Shown here piece after piece: positions 1 through 11,170 of a DNA stretch of 64,000 nt (the first letter of the stretch is position 1; each line of letters opens with the position of its first letter). The stretch comes from Linanthus parryae (taxonomy: Eukaryota; Streptophyta; Magnoliopsida; Ericales; Polemoniaceae): contig JALGPY010000003.1 of assembly GCA_023055425.1 (NCBI GenBank), positions 54,793,891 to 54,857,890 of the forward strand, given 5' to 3'. Below the pieces are notes generated by a model. It did not search any database, was not told the origin of the DNA, and saw only the letters and a list, made by a program, of their open reading frames with translations. Position numbers and translations under genes: made by a program.

Positions 1-599
1 CACATTTGTGGCCGCGAGAACGGCGTTGCACCAAGATTGAGGGAATGAGGGCCGGAGTAGTGAGATTCGGTGTGGTTCCTTGGATTTTGGTGAGGGAGTG
101 TGAGAATCGGGTTTTGTGAGTAAGATCATGACGTCTAGGACTACGCTTCTAAATATCCTATCCTACCCGTCCTAAACCGTCAGCAATTTAACCCGTGGAT
201 AAATAGCTCGGGAGGTAAGTGCTAGGGATACGTTTGATGAGTGTGCGGAAGCAACAGATTTTGTGTTCGTGCCCGTTCTGTCTAACGAAACTGGCCGCAA
301 GTTCTACCGATCACCAAAGTTATAGAACTTCCGAGGGAATATGAGAGCCTTATGACTTGCCGGTTTACTTTTTGAGATTGCCCAATCTCTAACTAAAAAA
401 AAAAAAATTGTGTTGTTTCAATTTTTGCATTGTTTGATAATCGAGTTGCATTGTATAGTCATGTAGGTTGCATGGGTGTGTGTGTTGTTTGTGTCACATG
501 GCTAGTGAAGTTAAATGCAATTCGGTGGATTGAAAATCATAGTGTGAGAAATGTTTTTGATTTTGCTCGGGACGCGCAAAAAGGTAGTGTGGGGGGATT
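1..599 (+). mobile_element. 3' internal end of a Ty3/gypsy element with polypurine tract
   Basis: This is non-coding DNA just upstream of a long LTR. It has an A-run near 396-408 followed by a T-rich stretch. It ends in a purine-rich tract, GTAGTGTGGGGGGA (about 585-598), directly before the TGATAACTC start of the LTR. A polypurine tract abutting an LTR start marks the priming site for plus-strand DNA, so this should be the 3' untranslated end of the element. The gag-pol part lies outside the window. The short open frame at 430-708 shows no recognisable domain and I do not count it as a gene. The 'TGTGGGGGATTTGATA' style of junction is, from memory, typical of Athila/Tat-group elements; that lineage call is an inference. 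Confidence 0.55.
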
Positions 600-952
600 T
601 GATAACTCTATATTAGAGTTATATTTCTTCTACGTTTGTGTACCGTTTTGTGTAGTTTCCGGGTTGAATACATTAGAAATACACTATGAACTTGAGGAAG
701 TTGGATAAGTTTAGCTTTGAGTGATAAATTATTAATCCGAGCGTTTTTCACATTATTTACATTTATCTTGTCACTTTTGATCGCACGGGGTGTTTTCGTG
801 TTGTGTTGGACAGGAAACGGAGCTCATGGACCAAGAGGAGGAGGAAAACGAACTTCGGAATATATGCGGAAGCTTGGGAGAGAAAGAAATTGGAAGAAAA
901 GAGGACAAAGATGGAAAAAGGGGTCAAGTGTCATTTTAGAAAGTTTGAAGTG

Positions 953-1113
953 TAGGATCAAAAGTTGATCCTAGGATCAAAGCAGATCGCAGGATCAACT
1001 TTAGTGATCGCACGATCTGCTAGGGGAGAACTCACTGGAATGCACGATCAAGTAGCAGATCGCACGACCAGAGCATATCGTACGATCAGAAAAAGCAGAT
1101 CGCGCGATCTGCT
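953..1113. repeat. Cluster of GATC-centred palindromes inside the gypsy LTR
   Basis: Several related inverted motifs lie within 160 bp. At 953-973 there are nine-base arms TAGGATCAA / TTGATCCTA around a 3-base loop. At about 985-1020 there are imperfect copies of GATCGCACGATC. At 1094-1113 there is a perfect 20 bp palindrome, AGCAGATCGCGCGATCTGCT. In between, GATCGCACGA and GATCA motifs recur. I see the symmetry directly; I do not know its function. Confidence 0.75.
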
Positions 1114-1240
1114 AGCAGTACCAGCGACGCACGGAAAAAGCCAGGAATTTAGGGTTATTAATTAATATTGAGAGATTATTAATTAATACACCCGAAGTGA
1201 AGATAAAAAGAAACGTGAAACAAAATAGAAAAAAAGACAC

Positions 1241-1326
1241 AGGAGGAGAAGAGCCATCAACGAGAGAAGAAGGAGGAGACGACGGGAGGAGAAGAGCCAT
1301 CAACGAGAGAAGAAGGAGGAGACGAC
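1241..1326 (+). repeat. 43 bp purine-rich tandem duplication
   Basis: Two adjacent copies, 1241-1283 and 1284-1326, each carry GGAGGAGAAGAGCCATCAAC followed by a GAGAGAAGAAGGAGGAGACGA run. They are nearly identical. They lie inside the gypsy LTR and probably arose by replication slippage. Confidence 0.85.
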
Positions 1327-2462
1327 GAGGAAGAAGACAAGCTTCACCATTGAAGCTCTGGTGTTTGCTTTTTCTTCTTCCTAGCTTTCTTAATCAATTT
1401 TTATGGAGAAACTCTTTGTTTTTGCTTATTCAAATATGAGTAGCTAAAAACTCCATAGCTAGGCATCTCGATTTGAGAACCTAGGGTTCATGTAAACGAT
1501 GAATATTTTTCGGATTTAATCTTTGCTTCATGATTTCTTGATTTCTTCTTTTGAATCAATTCTAGTTTCTTGTTTATGTTAGTAATCCTAATTGAGTGAC
1601 ACGATTAGGAGATAAAGTAGGGTTCAAGAACTAGGGTTTCACTCAATAGTTGATGCATGCTTAAAGTTAGCTTATTTTTATTCAATTGTTCTTGTTCTAT
1701 GCTTAATCTTTAGTATGAATGGAGTAGCTACCCGGACATGCTAGTTAATTAGATGAGTGCACGACAGTGACTCAACCTAATTGTGTAGAGAACTTGAACA
1801 TCAATCCCGTATCACTGAGACTGAGAAGAGACGTGTTAGGATTGGCCAAATGTGGGTAGATTCGGTAGGTGAGATTCGACGGTTTCGTGCAACGGTGGAC
1901 CGACAGGACCCGTTGTCGTGCATGTCGTTAGCCTACTAGAACGGACCGGTAGACACATGAGACCGATAGGAGATTGTATTCTACCGTGAAGTAGAATGAC
2001 TTGAGACCGATAGGAGATAGTCAGCGCCGTTACCTGGCTTAATTAGAATATAGTTAACGTGTTGCTCAGATAATCCGCAAATCGTTTACAACCCTAGGTG
2101 ATCAGCGAGATTGCCTAGTCCTCTCCATTAATTGATTAAGAATTCTTCTTAATTCCAGTTTATTATTTATTTCTGACTTTATTACATCCACTTGTTTGGG
2201 GGTGGCAACACCACAAATTATCACTTTTTACTCTAGTTACCTAGTGAACTACTCTAAATTGTTAAATATAAACCTGTTGCGAGATTGTCCTCGATGGTTC
2301 GACAACCCGGAGTCCTAAAAATACTCCACTCTTACTACTTGACCGTGCACTTGCGTAATACGCGTTAGTAATCCGCGTCAGTTGGTTATTCTTTATCTTG
2401 AAGTGCATAACAATGCCTAGATTTAGAGACTAACCGAATCTATATTTCTCGTCATTTCAACT

Positions 2463-3702
2463 TTGTTGAGTCATGTTTTCCTTATGCTTCCCTTAACAAG
2501 CATTTTTCGCCGTTCAGATTCTGACACAAGCACATCTTGGCTGTGTTCTCCCATTATCCCAGTACCTGTATCTCATGCCCATAATCACAACAACCCGAGT
2601 ACACCTCATGTCCCTGACATAAGTCCAGAGTATGTACAAGACACCCAAACACTGATTCCTACTCCCTCTCCTAAACCTCAAGACATCCAAGAACCTGATA
2701 TGAATCAAAATTTATCTCAAGATACCTCGACCCAACAACCATCCGTGACTTCATCTTCACAACCCCAAAATTCACACCCAATGTTAGCTCGGTCCAAAAA
2801 CAATATTCACAAGCCCAATACCAAGTTCTCCCGTACAAGTGTTATATCCTATCCTCGACCATTTGAGTCGACATGTGTGTCCCAAGCATTGAAAACTCCA
2901 GAATGGCGTCAAGCTTTGTCAGAAGATTTTGATGCTCTCGTTTGTAATGCTACTTGGGAATTAGTTCGAATCTAGCACCTAACATTGTTGGATGTGAGTG
3001 GGTGTCCCGTATCAAACGATCTCCTGATGGTTACATAGAAAAATACGGCCTTGTTTCCAGAGGATTTAATCAACACCCTGGATTTGATTATACAGACAAA
3101 TTTAGTTCTGTTGTCAAAACCACGACCATCTCTACCATTCTAAGTGTTGCAACATCCAAAATATGGGTGCTTCTTCAACTTGATGTCAATAACGCCTTCT
3201 TACGAGGCCACTTATTAGAAGACGTCTTTATGGACCAACCACCAGGTTTCATAGATATGTCATTTTTCTTGTTCCTATGTCATTTTTCTTGTTCCAATGC
3301 TATCTCGTGGTGCTCTCGCAAGCACCGACGAGTGGCTCGATCATCAAATGAAGCGGAATATAAGGCAATTGCTCATGCTACCTCTGAAGTTATGTGGATC
3401 TCCTCTCTCTTACAGGAACTATCGATATGTAATTCAACACCTCCAGCAGTTTATTGCGACAATGTCGGTGCCATTTATATGTGTTCTAATCTGGTGTTCC
3501 ACTCACGAATGAATCATATTGGCTATTGCTATTGATTTTCACTTTGATCGTGATCGCGTACAAAAGGGGAAAATACGAGTTTCACATGTCTCTTCGTCAG
3601 ATAATCTGGATGATTCATTGACCAAGCCTCTATCCCGACCGCAGTTTATCATGATCAGGTCCAAGATTGGTATTAAAGAGTTGAATACCATCTTGCGGGG
3701 GA
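2463..3702 (+). pseudogene. Ty1/copia pol remnant with internal deletion (RT start joined to RNase H)
   Basis: The first open stretch (2463-2975) is the low-complexity linker between integrase and reverse transcriptase (Pro/Ser/Gln rich) running into the RT start (EWRQALSEDFDAL). The second (2954-3535) continues RT through LLQLDVNNAFLRGHLLEDVF and QPPGF. It then jumps, after a duplicated short stretch at about 3260-3297, straight into RNase H (RSSNEAEYKAIAHATSEVMW, then CDNVGAIY). The third (3519-3719) ends RNase H with LDDSLTKPLSRPQF. The whole YVDD-bearing half of RT, roughly 200 residues, is missing. The reading frame also breaks near 2960 and 3520. It is non-functional. Domain order PR-IN-RT-RH defines it as copia; lineage not determined. 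Confidence 0.85.
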
Positions 3703-3946
3703 TGTTAAGGATAAGTTAGGTGCATCCAGGTTGTTATCAGATAATACATGATCCTCCATATTGTTGTCTCCAGTATGTTATCATCAGAAGATGGTTATCT
3801 CAAGATAACTCCAAATCCTCTTACATTCTGTGTAGTTCAGTTAGATACGTTAGTCACACTTGTGTATATATATTCATCACATGTAACTTCATTAAATAAA
3901 TCCAATCATTTCTTTACTTATCCTTTTATCTTATGCGAGCTTCCCA
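3703..3946 (+). repeat. 3' LTR of the deleted copia remnant (end uncertain)
   Basis: A polypurine tract, TTGCGGGGGA, precedes TGTTAAGGATAAG at 3703, just after the RNase H end. This is the usual spacing of a copia 3' LTR. TATATATA at about 3866 and AATAAA at 3894 are consistent with promoter and polyadenylation signals. The 3' end is placed near TTCCCA (3946) only because a TG...CA LTR of ~240 bp fits; no second LTR copy exists here to confirm it. Confidence 0.5.
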
Positions 3947-6373
3947 TAAATGTCTTTGGACTTATGTTCGAGTATTGTAGCAACTGCATGTACTTTCTTC
4001 CCCCCTAGTTCACGTCATTTGATCTCTACAATAGGGGTTTTGTACGTCACCTCATTTTTTTAGCGGGTTGATAGCCCAAATTTGTTATATAATAATACGC
4101 GGGATCTATACCGCTCTACCACCGTGTATGTTACATAAAAGAAAAGCAGAGAGTAGTAATTAGAGCTTAATGCTTAACTACACTTAACTGAGTGTTGTGC
4201 AACCGTCGAAATTTTACTTAAAGATCAAATTAGTGCGACAATGGCTTCTCATATGTAGCTCAAATTTTGTGGACCTATGGTTTCAAAGATCTATAAATGA
4301 CCTGCTGGTTTAACTATATTTTTCCGAAGTAAGACGGATCCAAATTTCTATTCTTGCTCCCTCAAAAAAAAATCCCACAATAATTTCTATTCTTGCTTTT
4401 AGATTCGGAATCTATTAGATAGTAGCATAAGTTTAGAAAATATGTTGAAAAACACAGTACTTCATAAAATACATCTAGGGTGTGTTTGCGTGATAGTCTA
4501 TTTTGGTATATGGTTTAAAAACCAAATGAATTATTGAAAATATTTGCTTATAGTGGTTTAAATACTGGGTCCGAACCCCGATATAAGATTTAATTCTTAC
4601 AAAAAACTAGTTTTAACCTATATATTTTTTTGTCATTTTGCCTTGGTGAAAAAACCCATTTTTATGGTTTTTTCTTTAGTTTATTTCGGTATTATCCTCA
4701 CACCGTAGACGAATTAATTGGAAATCGCCTCTCAATCTAATAGTTCTCCGATTTTTGAGTCATGGGGGTAATTAGAAAGAATTTTTTGTATACCTTGCCA
4801 CGCATGTAGTATTTCTATACCTTGCCATAGTTTTCTTTTCCAAAAAACCTAATTCACACACATATCGGACTATACATTTTATGTGGATTGTTCTTATTAT
4901 TTAGGATTAATCATTTTTGTTGTGTCCTTTTCTTAGTTCATTATATTTCTACTATTCGTTATTCAACTATTAATATAAAAACTACTAGCACCATTTCGTA
5001 AGGTTTGTAATCTAGATTTGAAATCACAGCCAAACACACTGCTTTAAATAGAATTTTTAAAAAAATAAAAAAATAAAATATCATCACAAGTTTTTCAACA
5101 AAAGACCATTCTACCAAACTTACCGCTAATAAAACTATGATGTCAAAATTATGCTTGGGAATATTTAATTTCAGTCGGGGCGTCTATAATCTCTAAAGGT
5201 CTTTGTGTAAAATAATTGTAATTAGAGAATTGTTAGTGGATTTTTCAAAAAGTCAGGGGTGAGAATTGTCACCCTTACCTCAAATCTTCTGCCCTGCGAT
5301 GCTATCATGCCCGTCTTTCCCTTGAGACCGAATTCTATCTTGCCTAGGGGGCTCCATTAGGGGTGGGCCTCAAAATTTCAGAAACATATAGGGATATTTT
5401 TTTCTTTTTTGAAAATAATCGTTTGTTCCTACACTTATGAATACTCCATTAGTTTATTTGCTCCTACAAAAATGGATACACCATTTTATTGGTCCAGTGT
5501 ATTAGAACTTGTTCTAAATTCTTTTTATAAGCTAGTACTAACAATTATGTACATGTACTCTTTACTTTGATTTTGTAATATTGATCATCATAATATACCG
5601 GTTGCATATTTTAAAATATTGAAATAAATGTAAGGAAAAACAAATATAAAAATGAAATATATACTTATAACATACAGTGTAGATTTTGATGAACGATGAC
5701 ACCAAAAAGGCAAATTACGACAACAAAATGATTAATTATTTTGACAAATTAGTCGCATTTACTCATACTTCTAATTTTTTAATATTTCAAACTAAATATT
5801 GAGATCAACTTATACAAATATATTTTATAACTTGATAAAATGCAAATTAATTTAACATTCTTATATATAAATTAATTTAATATTCATCTATAAGAGTGAA
5901 TCGTCTAAAGCCCTAAAAAAGTTAAAGATGGCCTTGGAGGGCCGGAGGCTATACTACTTCAGCTGTTCTCTTGGTGCCCAAGAGACATGTCGCAATTAAG
6001 ACGTACTACTTCAGTAGATTTGATTTACCAATTTGTTTGTACTGTTTATTCTACAATTATTTTCATAAATTTTATGCAATCGTGGAGGAGGAGTATAGTG
6101 AAGAAGTTAATTGGTAGGTGGTGTTCAATAATGTCGGCTAAAGTAGTGGGGGCACTGAGGTTGGTAATATGAAAACTGAATCTACCTCCTTCTAAGAGAA
6201 GAGCAAATGTAATGTGTTTTAAAAGTTGTTTTACTTTTGAGAATTACATCAAATAGTCGGGTTCGGACTCGAGATTTCATGTAGTAGCACGAAATGTTGT
6301 ATATTTCTAAATTCATTACTCATATGTTAAAATTTAGAATTACAATTAACAACTCTAACAAGAATACAAATAA
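3947..6373. other. AT-rich non-coding DNA
   Basis: I see no gene, domain or clear transposon terminus on either strand. A short open frame at 5987-6172 has no recognisable content. The stretch is AT-rich with T and A runs and some copy-like phrases (for example two nearby 'ataccttgcca' strings at about 4790-4830), but nothing that can be classified. Confidence 0.6.
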
Positions 6374-6740
6374 GGCTTAATTACTTAATGCATACATTCA
6401 CTTTACCGAAACTATCACATTGCAAACCCCAGTTTTTGAACTAGCTGATTGCATGTCCCATTTGCGAAAAATACGTTAATGTGCAACTGGTAACAAAATT
6501 TCACCGCAAAATTAACGTACTCGAAGGGCATTATCTGAAATAATGTGATGCGATTGTATCATAGACGATGAAATTTTATGAAAACACATTCGTCGTGTTT
6601 GAATTTGATGGTTTAATTTCGTCTCCAGTTTGACATTGACGTATTTTTTACAAATGAAAGATGCAATCAGCTAATTCTTGAACTGGGATTGTAATGTGAT
6701 AGATTCAACAAATTAAGAGTATACATTAAGTAATTAAGAC
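6374..6740. mobile_element. Foldback MITE, ~100 bp terminal inverted repeats
   Basis: The left arm (about 6375-6477) and right arm (about 6638-6740) are inverted copies. GCTTAATTACTTAATGCATAC at the left end matches the reverse of ATACATTAAGTAATTAAG at the right end. Further in, CTATCACATT, CCCAGTT, AGCTGATTGCAT and AAAAATACGT all recur in inverted order. The centre (~160 bp) is unique and there is no open frame. Size, long arms and lack of coding content fit a non-autonomous foldback element. I found no clear target duplication, so the superfamily stays open. Confidence 0.8.
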
Positions 6741-7656
6741 GGGTTGAGGACAACCGCGCTGGGTAATCCCTGGTTTGAGTGAAACGAATGGACTATTGGG
6801 TCTTGGAATCACCCATCGCTTTGTGGGTCATGATATAGAGCTTCCTAACGTCCTTCAACTTTCTCCATCTTGTGAGTTGCGACTAGGGCTCTTTTAAGGT
6901 GTGAAATGGCGTTGTTATCACGCAACGTGGTCAAAGTTGTTTAGAGGGGCAAACAAAAATTTCTCCAACAAAAGGAGCATGATAACTTCCGAACGAAAAT
7001 GGTTCCAAAATACTAAAATAAGTAAAAAAAAAAAAAACTACTTTTACTCAATATTTTGAATTCTTTTCTCAAAAAAAAAAAAAAAAATCTATTTGCAATA
7101 ATTCTAATTTGGCGGTGATTATGGATTTATGTAGATTACGATTACAATTAGTTTATTGTGCTATTAATTAGATGATATCTATATTATTAAATAGTTAATA
7201 TCAATATTTATTTTATTTTTTAGTTTAAAGTTGATATAATTAATAATTAATTCATTCTATTTTTTATATGAAATATTATATATTTTTCATTGCATGATTA
7301 CTACTATGTTGAATATAATTTTACATAAAAATGTAATAAAATATTAATGACGGAGCTAATTTTTTCCTCACTTCTGGAGCTCATGCATCAAAGAGAAATC
7401 AAATTTTACTCCAAGAACAAATTGGTCCATAAAAGAAAGAAAAAAAAAAAAAGTTCCTCTTGAAGATGCTATTACGTTCAAGGTTTCTTGATGGACCCTT
7501 GTTCTAAGGAATGTGGTGAATGGTACATAACATTTTAAGTTCTTCATCTTGACAGTTTATATCAGGGCCGTCTTAAGACTTTGGGAAGCCTTAGGTGAAT
7601 TTTCAAAAGGACTTCATCTTTTTAGCACAAACAATTTTATTTCAATAATATTTTTT

Positions 7657-7733
7657 CGTTTGAGAAACTATTTTTGTTGTCAACTGGGTTAGGAACCTGG
7701 GACCTCATTAGCGGTTTCCAACGCTCTGTCAAT
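7657..7733 (-). mobile_element. 5'-truncated tRNA-derived SINE fragment
   Basis: Read on the minus strand this stretch has GACAGAGCGTTGG, GAGGTCCCAGGTTCCTAACC (B-box like) and TTGACAACAAAAATAGTTTC. The same order (GTAGAGCGTT, AAGTCCCGGGTTCAAACTC, ATTGACGACAAAAG, TTTCTCAAA) is found in the plus-strand copy at 47155-47250. The A-box half is missing here. Two diverged copies of the same tRNA-like unit at unrelated sites support a dispersed SINE family rather than chance. Confidence 0.6.
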
Positions 7734-7879
7734 TTTATTTGAAAAATGAAATTGATAGTATTATTTATTATGTGACTTTTAAATTTCTTATTCTTCAATA
7801 TTATAAAATATAGCTCTATTTTTACTAGGTTACAGGCTCCGATTTCCTCGGACAGAAAAAGAAGCGGTAAGGTTGGAGT

Positions 7880-9658
7880 ATGGCCACGTCAATGGGTTCA
7901 CGACCACCGATGCCGCCGCTACTTCCGGAGGAGGAGGGTGTTGAAGTTTTGACAACGATCACTACCGAAAGGTTATTCAGAAACTCGGGCATTGTCTTGT
8001 TGGATCTTTTTTCTTCCCCATTACCAATGTATGTGCTATAACTGTTCCGAAATCTGGAAGGATTGTAAGGATGTCTCTATCAACGAAGTAAACAACAACA
8101 GATTTGTGATTGAATTTTCGACAAAAGAAGCCATGGAAAGCGTTGTCTCTGGCGGACCTTGGACCTTTGACAGGAACCTTCTCTTCTTGAAACCTTGGGA
8201 AGCCAGGGCTAATGTTGACAATATTGTGTTAGAAGAATTAGTTGTTTGGATGTAGATAAAAAACTTGCCAATATTCCTTTGATCTGAGGTGGATATACGC
8301 GAGGCCGCTATTTGGTGAGACAAGTTACTTAAATCAAACCGAAAGTCAGGTCTAGCTAAGGGGGTGATTATGTGAGAGCTAGGGTGCTGTTGAAAATCGA
8401 CAAGCCACTAGTTCGTGGTGGTGTTTTCAAAGAACTTGGAACAAGGTGTGGCTTGATTACAGGTACGAGAGAATTCATAATGTTTGCAAATGGTGTGGGT
8501 GTTTCATACATTACAGTGAGAACTGCAAAGGAGCACCAGATGTGGAAAAGGGGACGGAACAGACCCGCTACGGGATGTGGCTGACTTTTAAACAGCCATA
8601 AAGAAAAAAATTCATGAAAAAAGATGAGAAGAATGGTGGAGAACAACCTCAACAGTATGAAGCTACTACTGGTAATACTAAAATTCCATCTCATAGTGAC
8701 AACTCCCAAAATGAAGAGGGATTGGGGATAAGTGACAGTGAGTGGGGTGATGAAGAGATGGAAGTGGAAGATGAAGAACAAATAACGACGTCGCTATTTT
8801 TAATAACCTGCTTGGCATTACGGATGCTGGATTTGATCAGCCTCGGGTGGCGGACATAGGAAGAGGGAAACAAGTGATCGAATCTCAACAAGTCTCATAG
8901 GGCCATGCAAAGAGGAAGGTTAGTGACACTTCACTTAGCCCGAATCTGTAAGTAGAACAGGGGGATCTCAACATGCATGTGGAAAGATGGACTGGTATGA
9001 GAGGTAGGGAAAATGGAAGAGGACTGGGAAGATGGTATGACGGTTTGGTGTTGAACAGTGTGAGGGAAGGTAATCAGTATAAGGGTGTCGTAAAGATACC
9101 TACTGTGTCAATGGTGGCGGGTGCGGTGCATCCCCGCCAAACATTATGAATCTTCTCAGATGAAATATGCGAGGTCGGGAACCTGAGCATGTTCCTATCG
9201 CTTTGCGATTTGGTGAGGCGACATAATCCCGACTTGATTTTTTATTGAAACAAAATAAAGCAACAGTGAGATGGAGAGAGTCTGATGCAAATTGGGCTAT
9301 GCAAAATTGTTTAAAAGTAGAGGTAGTAGTGAGGGGTTAGCCTCACTTTGGAAAGAAAGTGTGCAAGTTCGACTCAATAGTTATAATCACTACTACATTG
9401 ATGTAATTATTATTGAAGATTCTCATAATTTATCATGGAAATTTACTGGGTTTTATGGAGATCCGAACAAAGATGACAAAAAGTAATCTTGGGAACTGCT
9501 GAAACGGATTGCTCCACAACCATCTTGTCCATGGTGTGTTACCGGTGATATCAATGCGGTTACAACATGTATGGAGAAGGAAGGATGTTTGGTTGTAATC
9601 TATAGTCAGTTAACTCGGTTTCGTTGTTCTGAATGATCCTGATCTTCTTGATGTAGGG
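7880..9658 (+). pseudogene. L1-type LINE, piece 1: ORF1 (DUF4283 + CCHC) and start of endonuclease
   Basis: Likely ORF1 start ATG at 7880. Frames broken by stops spell a DUF4283-like domain (NRFVIEFSTKEAMESVV, GGPWTFDRNLLFLKPWE) at about 8090-8215. A zinc-knuckle region follows (Y-E-R-I-H-N, then C-x2-C-x4-H-x4-C-like spacing) at about 8465-8540. An acidic linker (8614-8860) follows that. From about 9260 comes the start of an L1 endonuclease: SWKFTGFYGDPNK, then a W-E-L-L-K-R block, a PWCVTGDINAV-like motif and a final ...NDPDLLDVG. The SIRE-like copia element inserts at 9659, within the endonuclease. Many stops and frameshifts make this an old dead copy. ORF1 normally binds LINE RNA; the endonuclease nicks the target. 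Confidence 0.8.
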
Positions 9659-11120
9659 TGTTGAGTCAACGACCCTTGAATGTGTTTTGGTTGGTAATTG
9701 TTTTGAGTGATGAAAGACAAAGACTAAGACATAAGTAGCAAGGCATTTCAGATACTTCAAGGCCTTGAGATATTGACAGAGCTTCAAAGCCTTGAGAGTT
9801 ATTCTATTCTGCTATATGTTCTATGTTGCAGATTGGATATCTGATTATACAGATCAGGGATTTACTGCATATACTTATGTATTACACTATTTATATATCT
9901 AACACAATTGCAGATGATCAGTATAGGAAGAATCAAAGTTATCTGGGTTTAACTTTGAATATCTGTGAAGAAGGTTCAGAGCTTCAAGGCCTTGAGATGT
10001 GCCTTGAGATGCTGACAGTTTTTACAGAACTAAGTTGATTCTTTCTTTCAGGTTGTGATTCTTAGTATTGTGATTATTTACTCACTTATAAGTGTCTTAA
10101 ACTTGTTTTTCATGATTCATATGTTTTAGAAGTTATACAGGTTATTGTTCTATTCTGTTAAACAGTTTTATCAGAAACTGGATAACCAAACAGTCATAGC
10201 ACTGTTATCTTTCTGGATTTTGTTGTTGCTGTGTTTCAATGCTGTTGCAGGGTTGTTAAACGTGCATGATCAATCTCAACAAACTCCAACAGATATCCAC
10301 TTAGAGCTGTTTGAATTTCAGTTGAAAACAGAAAGAGGATTTGTACGAACTGAGATCCTAAAATCTCTCAGTCAGTTGCAGCTGTGGATAAAAGAGACTG
10401 GTTTGAATTTTGAAGGCATAGAGAGGCTTGCAGAATACTCATAGAGGTGTGATAAATTCGTGGGAGATCATTCATTCAAACACACAATCATTCAAGCTTC
10501 ATCCAGATTCCAGAAGATCAAATCATTCAGTTTTCCAGAAGAACACATCCAGGCTTCAACAACTTATCTTTTTACTGTGTTCTTCACTTGTACTTTAATC
10601 TGTGTATCTTTAGATTATGTTAAACCTCACTTAACCTAGTGGTTGGTTGTTCAAGTAAACAACAAGAGGTTCTTGTTAGCTCAACAGTTAGTAGCTGGAA
10701 CTAGATAGGTTTGGAACCACAAGCTGTATAGGTGTAAGGGAAATCACTTAGGCTTGAAGATCTAGGGCTGTTTCTGTGTGAGTAATAAGAAGTGTTTGTC
10801 CAATCCTTGTGGGATTAGATCCCTCATGCAGAGATTAGGTCCATTGGGACTGAACTCTGTAAATTTCTTTATGTTCTTTACTTTACCGTTTGATTAGTAT
10901 CTGCTACACACAACTCAAATCAAACTAGGGTTCAAAAGCTGTTTAGAATTGTTTACAGTTCAAGGCCTTGAAGCTTTCTATTTTGCCTTTGAAAGTTTCA
11001 GACAGTTTACTAAAATCTCAAGGCCTTGAGATTTGAGTTTCACACAAAGTCATTCTGTTAAACTTTGAATTTTGCAAAAAGTTTTCATACTCTATTCAAC
11101 CCCCCCTCTAGAGTATTTCA
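9659..11120 (+). repeat. 5' LTR of the SIRE-like element (1462 bp)
   Basis: It starts TGTTGAGTCAACGACCC (9659) and ends GAGTATTTCA (11120), two bases before the primer binding site. The 3' LTR copy starts with the same TGTTGAGTCAA at 18860. It contains five copies of the TCAA(G/A)GCCTTGA palindrome. A C-run with CTATTCAACCCCCCC precedes the end, a phrase common at SIRE LTR ends. The same end is seen inverted at 63946-64000. Confidence 0.92.
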
Positions 11121-11122
11121 AT

Positions 11123-11134
11123 TGGTATCAGAGC
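11123..11134 (+). other. Primer binding site, initiator Met-tRNA type
   Basis: TGGTATCAGAGC, two bases after the LTR, is complementary to the 3' end of plant initiator-Met tRNA and is the standard copia primer site for minus-strand DNA synthesis. Confidence 0.93.
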
Positions 11135-11170
11135 TTGTGTCACTGTTTTAGATCTAACAATCTGGTGACT

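Larger units (their letters stand above)
600..2380 (+). repeat. Long LTR (~1.78 kb) of a Ty3/gypsy element
   Basis: It starts TGATAACTC right after the polypurine tract and is taken to end CCGCGTCA at 2380, giving TG...CA termini. The last ~150 bases are in the style of long gypsy LTR ends (stretch about 2270-2360 with 'gttcgacaacccgg' and 'cactcttactacttg'). No second LTR is in the window, so I cannot confirm either end by alignment. It contains a cluster of GATC-centred palindromes (953-1113) and a 43 bp purine-rich tandem duplication (1241-1326). The short open frames at 717-1439 follow these low-complexity stretches and are not convincing genes. Confidence 0.5.

Noticed and set aside
430..1439. 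Several small open frames in the first gypsy LTR and its upstream DNA
   Set aside because: They cover low-complexity and palindromic DNA and have no family resemblance.
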